Below the pieces are notes generated by a model. That model saw nothing but the letters and a program-made list of their open reading frames with translations, was not told the origin of the DNA and did not search any database. Positions 8,495-17,346 of a DNA stretch of 64,000 nt are shown here, piece after piece. The translations under genes were made by a program, and so were the position numbers. Origin of the DNA: Candidatus Obscuribacterales bacterium (GTDB taxonomy: Bacteria; Cyanobacteriota; Vampirovibrionia; Obscuribacterales; Obscuribacteraceae). The stretch spans positions 62,001 through 126,000 of the forward strand of contig JAKFVU010000034.1 of the NCBI GenBank assembly GCA_021732025.1, in the 5' to 3' direction. The stretch's first letter is position 1. Each line of letters opens with the position of its first letter.

Positions 8495-9751
8495 TTAAAC
8501 TTTAGAGTAGTTATTTTCTACGTAGTCGTTGACTAGTTTGATGAAGTCTTGAGCAAGATTAGGGCCACCCAAGGTGGTGAAGTGCTTACCATCAATGTAG
8601 ACCGGCGCACGCGGTTCTTCGCCAGTGCCTGGTAGTGAAATGCCAATGTCGGCGTGCTTCGATTCACCAGGACCATTGACGATACAACCCATCACGGCCA
8701 CTTTCAATTCTTCTACACCCGGATATTGTTTTTGCCATCTGGCCCGCTCAGCAGTTAGATGTTGTTGAATATCTTGAGCTAGTTCTTGGAAAACTGTGCT
8801 AGTTGTTCTGCCGCAGCCGGGACAGGCTGTTACTTGAGGATTAAACGAGCGGATGCCCAGCGATTGCAAAATTTGCTGGCAGACTCTTACCTCTTCATCG
8901 CGCGCCGCACCAGGAGCCGGCGTTAGGCTGACACGAATGGTGTCGCCAATGCCTTGGGCAAGTAGCACTGAGAGAGCGGCAGTAGAGGCGACAATGCCTT
9001 TCATGCCCATGCCTGCTTCTGTCAGGCCAAGATGAAGAGCATAATCGCATGAAGCCGCTAATCTAGAGTAAACACTTACCAAATCGCGTACTTCTGAAAC
9101 TTTGGCCGACAGCACAATTTGTGCTTTGCTGAGGCCATACTTCTCTGCCACCGCTGCTGATGACAAAGCACTTTCAACGATGGCGTCTATTAATACTTCG
9201 TGGCCATCTTTAGGTTTTGCCAAAAGTGCATTTTCGTCCATCATTTTGGCTAAAAGTTCTTGGTCTAAAGAACCCCAGTTAACGCCAATGCGCACGGGTT
9301 TTTGCCATTTTAAAGCGGCTTCTACCATAGCTCTGAAGTTGCCGTCGTGTTTTTCACCTCGGCCGACATTGCCGGGATTAATTCGATACTTAGCTAATAA
9401 ACGCGCACAATCATGAAACTCAGATAACAGCAAGTGGCCGTTATAGTGAAAGTCACCGACTAAAGGCGTGTCGTAGCCTTTTTTTTCTAGCAAGCTAACT
9501 ATCGTCGGCACGGCTTTGGCCGCTTCTTTTGTGTTGACCGTGATACGCACAATTTCAGAGCCAGCGTCCGCCAATTCGATTATCTGGTTGGCAGTGGCCT
9601 GGGGGTCTTCAGTGGGTGTATTGGTCATTGACTGAACCAATACAGGGCTTGAGCCGCCTAGCTCCCTGTTGCCGACTTTAACTACTGCTGTATTTCTTTT
9701 TTCAGTGAATGTCATAGCAAAATCATACTTGAAAGTTGCTAACAGTCCCAT
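8495..9751 (-). CDS. ispG: 4-hydroxy-3-methylbut-2-enyl diphosphate synthase
   Basis: IspG (GcpE) makes HMBPP in the MEP isoprenoid pathway using a [4Fe-4S] cluster. The protein has the family start [14 protein letters not shown] and [14 protein letters not shown]. The cluster ligands are in [10 protein letters not shown] and [29 protein letters not shown] and [17 protein letters not shown] also match. At 418 residues it is the single-domain bacterial type. The start is uncertain: the ATG at 9751 overlaps the upstream JAB gene by 13 bp, while a second in-frame ATG at 9715 gives [10 protein letters not shown]. Neither has a clear ribosome site. It sits downstream of the RadC-like gene on the same strand. 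Confidence 0.95.
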   Translation of the reverse strand: MGLLATFKYDFAMTFTEKRNTAVVKVGNRELGGSSPVLVQSMTNTPTEDPQATANQIIELADAGSEIVRITVNTKEAAKAVPTIVSLLEKKGYDTPLVGDFHYNGHLLLSEFHDCARLLAKYRINPGNVGRGEKHDGNFRAMVEAALKWQKPVRIGVNWGSLDQELLAKMMDENALLAKPKDGHEVLIDAIVESALSSAAVAEKYGLSKAQIVLSAKVSEVRDLVSVYSRLAASCDYALHLGLTEAGMGMKGIVASTAALSVLLAQGIGDTIRVSLTPAPGAARDEEVRVCQQILQSLGIRSFNPQVTACPGCGRTTSTVFQELAQDIQQHLTAERARWQKQYPGVEELKVAVMGCIVNGPGESKHADIGISLPGTGEEPRAPVYIDGKHFTTLGGPNLAQDFIKLVNDYVENNYSKV

Positions 9752-10305
9752 ATTTCTGGATGATTTTCGCGGAAACTAAATATTTCAAAATGCTCGCGGT
9801 CACTCTTTTCAGCCTTGTTTCTGCTTGTAAGACCCAATATGAGGTGATCGAGCACACTAACTCCGAGTACTTTGCCCGCCGCTATGAGCTGCTTGGTGGT
9901 TTCGAAGTCTTCTTTTGAAGGTGCTAACCGCGCCCCAGAAGGATGGTTGTGACAGACCAGTATGGCGTAGCTGTTGGCAACTAGGGCTGCCTTAAAAACT
10001 TCACGGGGGTGCACCAGCGAAGCTGAGAGGGTGCCGTGAGAAACTTCGTGGAGACCAATAACTTCAAATTTAGTGTTGAGGTGCAGGCTGACAAAGTGCT
10101 CTTCTGGAGCAAAGTGTAGGGGCCTCAATAGATTCGCTGCATCTACTGCCGACTTGATAGCGGGAAAGGGCGGCTTTTGATTGCCATCTTCTTTAACCAG
10201 ACAAAGCTTGAGTCGAGGAATTTGATAGTCGAGCAGCGTGCTCAGTTGCACCGCTCTTCTCTTCTTGGGTTTAGTTTCAGTAATTAGTTCAATTTCTCTT
10301 TTCAT
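9739..10305 (-). CDS. RadC-like JAB/MPN-domain protein (DUF2466)
   Basis: This protein of about 188 residues contains the RadC/YicR family JAMM metalloprotease-like core. It includes [31 protein letters not shown] split around the usual catalytic Glu region, HNHPSG, and a Ser/Asp motif (APSKED), followed by [11 protein letters not shown]. The family's function is still unclear despite its old DNA-repair name. The frame is open further upstream into the MATE gene. The ATG at 10305 is preferred because it has GAGGAC upstream and starts [10 protein letters not shown]. The N-terminal half lacks the helix-hairpin-helix part of full-length RadC (about 220 residues). It overlaps the ispG start. Confidence 0.87.
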   Translation of the reverse strand: MKREIELITETKPKKRRAVQLSTLLDYQIPRLKLCLVKEDGNQKPPFPAIKSAVDAANLLRPLHFAPEEHFVSLHLNTKFEVIGLHEVSHGTLSASLVHPREVFKAALVANSYAILVCHNHPSGARLAPSKEDFETTKQLIAAGKVLGVSVLDHLILGLTSRNKAEKSDREHFEIFSFRENHPEIWDC

Positions 10306-10379
10306 AGATTTTGTCCTCAGCGCTTGCCTTTTACTAAAGACGTCGCCACTGATTTTAAAGTTCAATTGAATTTTGTCTT

Positions 10380-11825
10380 TTAGACTTGCTGGGTTTTCCA
10401 CACCCCAGAGCGGAAGCGCCATACTGCCAGCAAACCAATCACTGATGAAGAAGCGGCAATGCCTAACCAGATACCAGGCGGGCCTAAGTTAAGGCCATAC
10501 TTTGTCGTAAGTAAAAAGGCTAGGGGGAGGCGCACCACAGTCAAACAAATGATGCCAATCCACATAGGCCACTTGGTGTAGCCCGCTCCGGTTAAGGCGC
10601 CAAAGAGAACTATCCAGCAGGCTGTGAGTGGTTCTGAAAGACCTACTATGCGGAAGTAATCGGCAGTACAGCTCACCACATTTTCGTCGCTACTCATCAT
10701 GCGAGCAATAGGCGTAGCAAAGATAAACATGATCAATGCTGTGGGAAACTCAATAGCCAGGCCAATCTTCATAGCCTGCCAGCCAGTTGCTTCTGCTCTC
10801 TCTGGTTTCTTTGCCCCTAGATTTTGGCCAACAATGGTACCTATAGAGGTGGCCAGTGCGTGCAAAGGCAGTGTGCATAGCATCTCTTCTACTCGAAAAC
10901 CTATTGTCCATGCGGCTTGACAGGCGGTAGGATCTTTAGTCATAGCGAAAATGAGAAAGAGAGCAAAATTGCCCATGACCCAGGCAAGATCTTGAATGCA
11001 GGTCGGCAAGCCGATCTTAAGGATGCGCCAGATCCATTCTTTTGTTTCTTTGGTCAAGCCCGCCTTAATGGCTGGCCAAAGATTGAGTGACCCAGCCAAA
11101 TCAGACTTAGATAGCAGGTAAAGGTTGAGGGACATGCCCACTAGTCCGCCGCCAAACCAAGCCCAACCAATTCCCGAGACCCCTAGCTGGGGCCAGCCTA
11201 AACAAAGAAAGAAATCGAGGCCAATAATCACCACTGCCATGAAAAACCAGTTGAGCAGAGGCACACGCGAATTGCCGATGGCGCGAAACATAGAGTGTGC
11301 GGTCCAAACAACCGTAAACGGGAGTTGAGAGAGCAAATCGATTGATAGATACTGCCAACCTAGCTCTTGCACATGTGCGTTGGCTCCGGCCATGGCTAAG
11401 AGTGGACGAGCTGCTGCCCAGCCCGCAAGGGTTGAGAGCACACCAAATATTATGCAAAAAATCAACGATTGGCGACCGGCTTCTACGGCTTGACTGTAGT
11501 CACGAGCCCCCCAGAAACGGCTAATTAATGCCATGGTTCCTGACGAGAGTGCAACTGTCAGAAGTAGCATAAGAAACCAGATTTGGTTGCATATGCCTAG
11601 AGCAGCTTGCACTTCTGAGCCAAGTTTGCCCGCCACCCAAATATCAACAAAGCTGGCTAGCGAGATAACCAGCATTTGCACCATCATGGGCCAGCTCATA
11701 TGCCAAATGGCGGCCCAAGTTGAGCCGCTGACCAATAGGTCAGTGGAGTTTTTCTCGCTCGATTCAGACTGCACCTGGTCTTCTGAATTGAGTGAGATTT
11801 CAGGCTCGTCCTTAGGAGCGGACAT
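10380..11825 (-). CDS. MATE-family multidrug/cation efflux transporter
   Basis: This is a 481-residue integral membrane protein with about twelve hydrophobic segments in two similar halves, as in MATE (NorM/DinF) antiporters. The N-terminal half contains WPMMVQMLVISLASFVDIWVAGKLG, and the second half begins LKIGLPTCIQDLAWV, the pseudo-repeat. The first 35 residues are a polar, acidic cytoplasmic leader. Such proteins export drugs or metabolites in exchange for Na+ or H+; the substrate cannot be read here. The start is ATG with AGAGAG upstream. The next gene on the strand, the RadC-like one, starts 75 bp past its end. Confidence 0.92.
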   Translation of the reverse strand: MSAPKDEPEISLNSEDQVQSESSEKNSTDLLVSGSTWAAIWHMSWPMMVQMLVISLASFVDIWVAGKLGSEVQAALGICNQIWFLMLLLTVALSSGTMALISRFWGARDYSQAVEAGRQSLIFCIIFGVLSTLAGWAAARPLLAMAGANAHVQELGWQYLSIDLLSQLPFTVVWTAHSMFRAIGNSRVPLLNWFFMAVVIIGLDFFLCLGWPQLGVSGIGWAWFGGGLVGMSLNLYLLSKSDLAGSLNLWPAIKAGLTKETKEWIWRILKIGLPTCIQDLAWVMGNFALFLIFAMTKDPTACQAAWTIGFRVEEMLCTLPLHALATSIGTIVGQNLGAKKPERAEATGWQAMKIGLAIEFPTALIMFIFATPIARMMSSDENVVSCTADYFRIVGLSEPLTACWIVLFGALTGAGYTKWPMWIGIICLTVVRLPLAFLLTTKYGLNLGPPGIWLGIAASSSVIGLLAVWRFRSGVWKTQQV

Positions 11826-11930
11826 CTACAACTCTCTTTTTTACATCGCTTGTACTTTAGCTTGCTTGCTAAGAGCGAACTTACTAGACTATAGGTTGGT
11901 TGACAGTTTAGAAAGGGGTAGTTACGAAGT

Positions 11931-13142
11931 TTGACGTGTGAAGAGATTGTTTTTCGCAGACCAGATGTCAACGAACTTTTCGTTGCAGCCCTAAGGCAAC
12001 TTGCCTTCGAAGAGCCCGCTAGCCGTTTTGCCAGAATGCGGAAAACAGTCGCCAAACAATGTGCGAAAAACCCTGATACTAAGCCCATTCTTCGTTCTAT
12101 TGAAAGCAACTATTTAAGTCTGGCCAAAACATTCGGCCAGATTTTTGGCCCGCAAAATGTTGAAGAGCCTAGTCTTTCACAGATTCTCAGCTTGGCCATT
12201 GCCCTTGATGACTTGCGTGTTTTTAGCGAAACCGCTTTCACAATTTGGTATCAGCAGTACCAGCTAGTAAGTATCGAGTCACCACTCTCAAAAAAAATGG
12301 AAGCTTTGTTAGAGCTTCTCGGTCATAACTGCTCACAAGCTGCACGTGCTTGGCTGCGTGCATGTTTTTTGTCGGCTATTGATTGGCGCTTTAGTGAGTG
12401 GTCTGACCTCAACCAGAATGAGAAAAAAGAAGACTTAGAGCGGGTTCTGCTCGTTCAAGATATTTTTCGCGAGCTCAAAGCCGAAGGTCTCGTAGCCGAG
12501 AATGCGGCCTTACCTTTGCTCAGTGTCGAAGATTTGGCAAATAGGGTCAATCAATGTGCCAAGAAGTTAGCAGGAAAGTTGCGGCCCAACATTCTGTTAC
12601 TGGTAGAAGGTCAAACTGAAGCCATTGTCTTACCTCACTTTGCCAGGTTGTCAGGCTTGTCATTTAGCCAATTGGGAGTTGAAGTAATTGCTAGCGGCGG
12701 CGCTAAGCAGGTGGCAAGGCGCTATCTAACTATTCGCGATACTGTGCGACTACCGATTGTCTGTGTGCTGGATGGTGACGCTGAGCAATCAGCTGAACTG
12801 ATAGAAGATTCGCTGCGTGATTGCGATGAGCTGGTATCGCTGGCGGTGGTAGAGCTAGAAGACAGTTACTCGTATGAGCAGCTCATTTATTTGCTCGATG
12901 AACATCTGGCACGCTTTGGCCAAACTCTTGCCCAGTGCGAGTTTTCATTGCCTGAAAGCGGTCGCAGAAAAGATGCTTTGAACAAGATATATCGCGACCG
13001 TGGACTCGGTGACTTCGATAAAATTGGCTTTGCTCATGAGGTAGTTACTTCATGTAAGAAGAGCAGCGATGTACCTGCTGAAATGGCTAAGGTGGTTGAG
13101 GCTGTGCGCACGACATTGTCTCTAGGAAGCTTAAATGGCTGA
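11931..13142 (+). CDS. TOPRIM-domain protein (OLD-like), no ATPase
   Basis: About 403 residues, starting from TTG (11931) with AAAGGGG 12 nt upstream; no later ATG fits. Residues about 220-330 form an OLD-type TOPRIM domain: LLVEGQTEAIVLP supplies the catalytic Glu, ASGGAKQVARRY follows, and VCVLDGDAEQ supplies the DxD metal site. A later ELEDSYSYEQL matches the acidic motif downstream of OLD TOPRIM domains. The N-terminal 200 residues are helical and show no Walker A or B motif, so the usual OLD-family ABC ATPase is absent. A nuclease or primase-like nucleic-acid role is inferred. It overlaps the next gene by 8 bp, suggesting a paired membrane partner. Confidence 0.75.
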   Translation: MTCEEIVFRRPDVNELFVAALRQLAFEEPASRFARMRKTVAKQCAKNPDTKPILRSIESNYLSLAKTFGQIFGPQNVEEPSLSQILSLAIALDDLRVFSETAFTIWYQQYQLVSIESPLSKKMEALLELLGHNCSQAARAWLRACFLSAIDWRFSEWSDLNQNEKKEDLERVLLVQDIFRELKAEGLVAENAALPLLSVEDLANRVNQCAKKLAGKLRPNILLLVEGQTEAIVLPHFARLSGLSFSQLGVEVIASGGAKQVARRYLTIRDTVRLPIVCVLDGDAEQSAELIEDSLRDCDELVSLAVVELEDSYSYEQLIYLLDEHLARFGQTLAQCEFSLPESGRRKDALNKIYRDRGLGDFDKIGFAHEVVTSCKKSSDVPAEMAKVVEAVRTTLSLGSLNG

Positions 13143-13563
13143 TGGCGGCAAAAAAGCGAAATCAAAGCAGTCGCTGATTGCCACCGTGCTCTCAACGGCT
13201 CTTTGGGTCATCAGCATTGTTTTAGCTTTTCAGATAGCGCCCACAAGCTCTCTCATCTGGTTGCCAGATTCTCTGCTTCTATTAGGGTTTGTACCTTTGC
13301 TCATATTAGCCAAGCAATCGTGGCTGGTGCTTCTTTTTGGTCTATCGAATGCCTTTATTGGTTTCTTTCTTCTGGTATTGGTCCATCTAGAAAGCGATAA
13401 ATTTGTCGGCGAAGTGCTGCAAATGAAGCAGCATCTAATCACCATGCATTCGCCCTGGGCGTGGCTTTATATCGGGCTTGTGATAGCCGTTTGGGGTGCT
13501 ATTGCTTGCTCAATTGATATAGTCAAATTAGTTAGACGCTTGCTGGCAGCTAAGCGTCGCTAA
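13135..13563 (+). CDS. Small four-helix membrane protein, unknown
   Basis: This 142-residue protein has a basic N-terminus (KKAKSKQ), four predicted membrane segments (about 14-35, 43-60, 63-86 and 107-130) and a basic C-terminus (RRLLAAKRR). I do not recognise a family. Its ATG lies inside the end of the TOPRIM gene, with AGGAAG upstream, so the two are translated together. Its stop codon abuts the stop of the convergent secreted protein gene with no spacer. A membrane anchor for the TOPRIM protein or an unrelated function are both possible. Confidence 0.65.
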   Translation: MADGGKKAKSKQSLIATVLSTALWVISIVLAFQIAPTSSLIWLPDSLLLLGFVPLLILAKQSWLVLLFGLSNAFIGFFLLVLVHLESDKFVGEVLQMKQHLITMHSPWAWLYIGLVIAVWGAIACSIDIVKLVRRLLAAKRR

Positions 13564-14151
13564 TTACATAGAAGTCTGGGTTCTGCGTCCTAGTTTTACA
13601 GGAGCGGTGCCATCTTCAGGAATGAGCACGCGAGCTAAGAACTTCTTCTCTTTTTCCCATTTCTTCGGCACTGTGCCACAGATTTTCAGTAGATGGTTGA
13701 AGCCTTGCATGCCTTGATCAGCAAACTCTGCATTCTTAGCGACGAAAAGCCATTGCTTGATGACATAGTTGTACAAAGCTGGGTCGCGATCTTTTTGTTT
13801 GATCAATTTTTTCTCGAGGGCTTCACCGTAAAGAATTCGACCGTCCATGTCTGCAGGAGCCAGTTCGACAGAGCGCTGTAGCACCATGATGGCCCGGTCC
13901 AGTTTGCCCAGACGCATAGATTGCTCGCCTTCAATTCTCAGGCCGTTGGCTGAAGGTACTCCCAGTTCAAGAAACTGGTCTGAGCTAACCACTCCATGGT
14001 GGTCTTGACCTATCTCGGAGGTGTCGACGAAAAGGTCATCGTAGGCGGCTAGCGCCCCGCTGGGAAAAGCAAGTTGAGTGGCCAGCACTAAGGTCACTGC
14101 CAGTGTCAGGGCACTCGAGATACGCTTTGTCATTGTCAACAACTCGGTCAT
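13564..14151 (-). CDS. Secreted protein with TPR-like region
   Basis: About 195 residues. The ATG at 14151 is chosen because AAGGAGA stands just upstream and it falls right after the rpe stop; the frame is open further but would overlap rpe. Residues 1-36 form a signal peptide (TKRISSALTLAVTLVLA... ending SGALA-AYDD). The middle shows a tetratricopeptide-like pattern: GLRIEGEQSMRLGKLDRAIM, then LQRSVELAPADMDGRILYGEAL. The C-terminus is basic and polar. TPR repeats serve protein binding, and here the protein would act outside the cytoplasm. It is cotranscribed with rpe, a pairing I cannot explain functionally. Confidence 0.75.
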   Translation of the reverse strand: MTELLTMTKRISSALTLAVTLVLATQLAFPSGALAAYDDLFVDTSEIGQDHHGVVSSDQFLELGVPSANGLRIEGEQSMRLGKLDRAIMVLQRSVELAPADMDGRILYGEALEKKLIKQKDRDPALYNYVIKQWLFVAKNAEFADQGMQGFNHLLKICGTVPKKWEKEKKFLARVLIPEDGTAPVKLGRRTQTSM

Positions 14152-14164
14152 TGTCTTCTCCTTA

Positions 14165-14857
14165 CTACTTGAGCGCTGCTTTTTCTTTGACGGGGGCACT
14201 CTTTCCCGCGGCTTTCAAATCTTGAATAGCTTTACTTAAATCGCTAGAACCATATACATAGTTTCCAGCAACTACTGCTGTGGCACCACTGGCCACAACT
14301 TGTCTGGCGGTATCGGCATTGATACCACCGTCAACTGAAATTATTACTTCTGGCCTGCCGGCCTCATCAAACATTTTTCGCAAATTAGCAATTTTTGGCA
14401 GCACTTCAGCAATGAATTTCTGGCCGCCAAAGCCAGGGTTTACCGACATAATTAAGACCAAATCGAGGTCTTGCAAGACATATTTTAGTGTTTCTTCTGG
14501 TGTGGCCGGATTTAGTGCCACTCCCGCTTTTTTGCCCAATGAGCGAATGTGTGACAGAGTGCGTTGCAGATGATGGCAAGCCTCTTGGTGCACAGTTATG
14601 TAGTCTGCACCGGCATCGGCGAAGTCAGAGAGGTATTTATCGGGATCGCTAATCATCAAATGAACATCAAGCGGCAATTTAGTCACACCCTTGAGGCATT
14701 TAACTACTGGTGCACCAATGGTCAAGTTGGGTACGAAATGGCCGTCCATGACATCAACGTGTATCCAGTCGGCGCCACCGGCCTCAGCACGGTGCACTTC
14801 TTCTCCTAGGCGGGAGAAGTCGGCAGATAAGATTGAAGGGGCAATAATGACGTTCAT
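14165..14857 (-). CDS. rpe: Ribulose-phosphate 3-epimerase
   Basis: The enzyme interconverts ribulose-5-phosphate and xylulose-5-phosphate in the pentose phosphate pathway. This 230-residue TIM barrel has all the signatures: APSILSADF, HVDVMDGHFVPNLTIG with metal-binding His and Asp, DVHLMISDP, MSVNPGFGGQKF, VDGGIN, and GNYVYGSSD in the phosphate site. In the last, the usual AGSAVF is AGNYVYG, a mild variation. Length is normal with a short Lys/Ala-rich tail. No clear ribosome site precedes the ATG. The secreted TPR-like gene follows 13 bp later on the same strand. RpiB of the same pathway is encoded at 59618. Confidence 0.96.
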   Translation of the reverse strand: MNVIIAPSILSADFSRLGEEVHRAEAGGADWIHVDVMDGHFVPNLTIGAPVVKCLKGVTKLPLDVHLMISDPDKYLSDFADAGADYITVHQEACHHLQRTLSHIRSLGKKAGVALNPATPEETLKYVLQDLDLVLIMSVNPGFGGQKFIAEVLPKIANLRKMFDEAGRPEVIISVDGGINADTARQVVASGATAVVAGNYVYGSSDLSKAIQDLKAAGKSAPVKEKAALK

Positions 14858-15134
14858 ATAAAACTATCGGGGTAGAAATCTCTGTTTTCACTTGACAGTG
14901 TAATGATGCCTTTCTGAGAAGCAATGGTCAAGCGGTAAGCGGACCCTTTCAGAGAGTGACTTACACAGGGGCATGAAGATTTTTTTAGCCGGCTATTCAA
15001 AGCGCCAACCTGATAGGGTTTTGCTCGGTCGCTAAATTGTCAAGCGCAGCTGCCTTAATTCGATAATAAGATGCTAATTGTTAGCGGTCCTACAATATAT
15101 GTCTACATCAAGCTAGTAATTCGTTAGGTAAAAC

Positions 15135-16286
15135 ATGATCAGTCACAAATTGACTACAGAGCAGCTCGAGTATCAAAAGTTAGCACGAGATTTCGCGGCA
15201 CGCGAAATTGCTGCTCACGCTCATAAGTACGACCAATCTGGTGACTTCGCTGGTGATGTTTTCGCTAAGTTGTGGGAGACGGGGCTGGCCAATGCCTCAG
15301 TTCCCGAGTCGCTCAATGGTCTTGGTTTGAGCTGCTTCGATAGTTGCTTAATAGCAGAAGAACTTGCCAGCGGTTGCAGTGGTATTGCTGGCAGTGTAGA
15401 GGCATCAGCTATTGCTCAACAGTTTGTTATTGATTTTGGCAGCGACGAGCAGCAGAAGAAATTTCTTTTACCACTGATGGACGAAGCCTGCTTGGCTGGC
15501 TTTGGCATGTCTGGTGGCATTAAAAGTGGCAGGGTATTTTACCGCAAAGAAGGAGAGCAATTTGTCCTGAGCGGTAAGCATCCAGCCTTTGTCAATGGTG
15601 GCATTGCTCAGTGGTACTTGGTTGCGGCCAGTGAGGATAGACGAGAGGTTAGCGGCCGCAGCGACATCGTGAGCAAAGAACGGTTCAGCTATTTTCTAGT
15701 TAGCGCTGACGATGATATAGATTTCGGCGAGCGCCTTCCTGCAATTGGTCGGCGAGCCCAAATTATTTGCCCGGCTCGCCTTGATGAAGTTTACTTGCCT
15801 GCTTCTGCACTTCTAGGTGGAGAAGGCGAAGGTGAACGAATGTATTGCCAAGCTCTTACCCGTAACTACGCTCTCATTGCAGCGGGCATGGTTGGTGTTG
15901 CTCGTAGTGCCTTAGAGCATGCTCTTAGATACGCCAAAGAACGCACTACCTTTGGTGTGGCAATTGCTCAACATCAAGCTATCAGTTTCATGCTGGCCGA
16001 TATGGCTAAAGATATTGAAGCTGCGCGACTATTGGTTTATCAGGCTGCCCAGTTGGCCGACCAAGGCGTTATGTCTACTGCTGAGGCTGTCTGTGCTAAG
16101 GCCTTTGCTCAGGAGATGGTAATGCGGGTCACCACTGATGCTGTGCAGATTTATGGTGGTTATGGTTTCTCGAGAGAATATCCCGTAGAAAAACTAATGC
16201 GCGATGCCAAAGCCTATCAGCTCTTTGAACATACTTCAGAAGGGCTCAAGGTGGAGATGGGTCGCCACCTAGTCACAGCAGTCTAA
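15135..16286 (+). CDS. Acyl-CoA dehydrogenase family protein, divergent active site
   Basis: This 383-residue flavoprotein has the full family fold: an N-terminal helical domain (LTTEQLEYQKLARDFA), a beta domain and a C-terminal helical domain with YAKERTTFGVAIAQHQAISFMLADMA and QIYGGYGFSREYPVEKLMRDAK. Two usually conserved sites differ. The flavin-contacting TEP-xAGSD motif reads GMSGGIKSG, and the catalytic YEGT reads FEHT, which keeps the Glu but replaces Gly with His. It may therefore act on an unusual acyl-CoA or other substrate. Electrons would go to EtfAB. A 68-residue gene follows 2 bp after its stop. Confidence 0.88.
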   Translation: MISHKLTTEQLEYQKLARDFAAREIAAHAHKYDQSGDFAGDVFAKLWETGLANASVPESLNGLGLSCFDSCLIAEELASGCSGIAGSVEASAIAQQFVIDFGSDEQQKKFLLPLMDEACLAGFGMSGGIKSGRVFYRKEGEQFVLSGKHPAFVNGGIAQWYLVAASEDRREVSGRSDIVSKERFSYFLVSADDDIDFGERLPAIGRRAQIICPARLDEVYLPASALLGGEGEGERMYCQALTRNYALIAAGMVGVARSALEHALRYAKERTTFGVAIAQHQAISFMLADMAKDIEAARLLVYQAAQLADQGVMSTAEAVCAKAFAQEMVMRVTTDAVQIYGGYGFSREYPVEKLMRDAKAYQLFEHTSEGLKVEMGRHLVTAV

Positions 16287-16288
16287 CT

Positions 16289-16495
16289 ATGGATGATCTC
16301 AATTTTGCCAAGGGTCAGCTGCTTGGTGTTAAAGCGCCACCACTCTTTGAGAAAGAATATGTCTACGAAGTAACCGGTGCCGGTGACAAAGTTATTCGCG
16401 CCAGTTTGCGCAATTCACCCAAGGTAAAAAAGCAGTGGACCCATGAGCAGTTTGAACTACTGCTTGAGCATGGCATTGTCAGACTTATTGACTAG
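16289..16495 (+). CDS. Small hypothetical protein, coupled to acyl-CoA dehydrogenase
   Basis: This 68-residue soluble protein has no recognised family. It starts 2 bp after the acyl-CoA dehydrogenase stop without its own ribosome site, as expected for coupled translation. The sequence is mixed alpha/beta (EKEYVYEVTGAGDKVIRAS, then QWTHEQFELLLEHGIVRLI). The final segment resembles a short HTH-like or helical hairpin. Its stop overlaps the convergent zinc-ribbon gene by 11 bp. It could be an accessory subunit of the dehydrogenase, but that rests only on position. Confidence 0.6.
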   Translation: MDDLNFAKGQLLGVKAPPLFEKEYVYEVTGAGDKVIRASLRNSPKVKKQWTHEQFELLLEHGIVRLID

Positions 16496-16973
16496 TACGT
16501 TTTTTAGTTGCCGACTTTTTCGGCTTAGTTTTCTTATTAGAAGGTTTGCTGCTGTCTGGTTTGACAACATCAGCTTTTGACTTCTTGCCTAGGTTATCTA
16601 AACCTAGCTTGGTTAGAATCGCTGCTAGTGGGCTAATAGCCCGATCGCTTTTCTTCACTAAGCCACCATCTAAACTGATTTTTACAGCGCAGAAAAATAG
16701 AGCGATACCAAGAGCAACTGAGACAAAATTGAGTGACACCCAGCGCATATTGCTGTCTAGAGTGGTGGTACGCTTCGAGTGCTTAAAGCGCGCCACTGTC
16801 ATCAAATCATCAAGGCGACGCGTCACATCGGCCGGCCTGATACCAGAGCGCATGCCGCTTCCCATTTTGCTAGTCTTGCCGCTATCTTGCCCGGTTATCG
16901 GCCGCCCACATACGACGCAGAACTTAATCCCGTAATTGAGTTTTGCGCCGCAGTAGGGACAAGAACCTGACAT
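16485..16973 (-). CDS. Zinc-ribbon membrane protein
   Basis: This 162-residue protein begins with a double-CxxC zinc ribbon (CPYCGAKLNYGIKFCVVCG), a common regulatory or protein-binding module. A polar linker, a single transmembrane segment (about residues 88-108, FVSVALGIALFFCAVKISL) and a Lys/Ser/Pro-rich basic C-terminal tail ending in KKSATKKRTSQ follow. The ribbon would be cytoplasmic and the basic tail on the other side, or the reverse. AGGAAG precedes the ATG. No function can be assigned. It is convergent with, and overlaps, the small gene after the acyl-CoA dehydrogenase. Confidence 0.72.
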   Translation of the reverse strand: MSGSCPYCGAKLNYGIKFCVVCGRPITGQDSGKTSKMGSGMRSGIRPADVTRRLDDLMTVARFKHSKRTTTLDSNMRWVSLNFVSVALGIALFFCAVKISLDGGLVKKSDRAISPLAAILTKLGLDNLGKKSKADVVKPDSSKPSNKKTKPKKSATKKRTSQ

Positions 16974-17048
16974 TGTGAAAGTACTTCCTAGCTAAATCTA
17001 GTTTGGATAGGGCAAATCATAAGTGCACACTTTAATGCACCGATCTGC

Positions 17049-17273
17049 CTAGGCCGCACCGTCCTCGGTGTCACAATATCGATTGACCATCTCTGATATC
17101 GATGCTCTATCGTGTGCCAATGTTTCTTGTTTGCCTACAAGTTCAATGGTTCTTGCTTTTAACTCTTCAATTTGTTGCTCAATAATCTTGATCTCCTCGG
17201 AAATCTCCGATTCAGTCAAATTTAGTGCTTCGGAAAGAGTACCGAATGCTCTCTCAAGCTCGCTAACCGCCAT
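17049..17273 (-). CDS. Small coiled-coil protein, unknown
   Basis: This 74-residue acidic protein is almost entirely predicted coiled coil, with heptads through residues 5-60 (LERAFGTLSEALNL, IKIIEQQIEELKARTIELVGKQETL). The start has GGAGAAAGGA upstream, which supports a real gene. It lies between the zinc-ribbon gene and cysE on the same strand, about 75 bp from each. No family is recognised. It resembles small scaffolding or ZapB/SlyX-like proteins only in general character. Confidence 0.6.
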   Translation of the reverse strand: MAVSELERAFGTLSEALNLTESEISEEIKIIEQQIEELKARTIELVGKQETLAHDRASISEMVNRYCDTEDGAA

Positions 17274-17346
17274 GCGAATCCTTTCTCCGTCTTTATCTCA
17301 GAACCAAACTTATTCTACCCGTTATCCCTGTCTCTAACTCAAAAAG

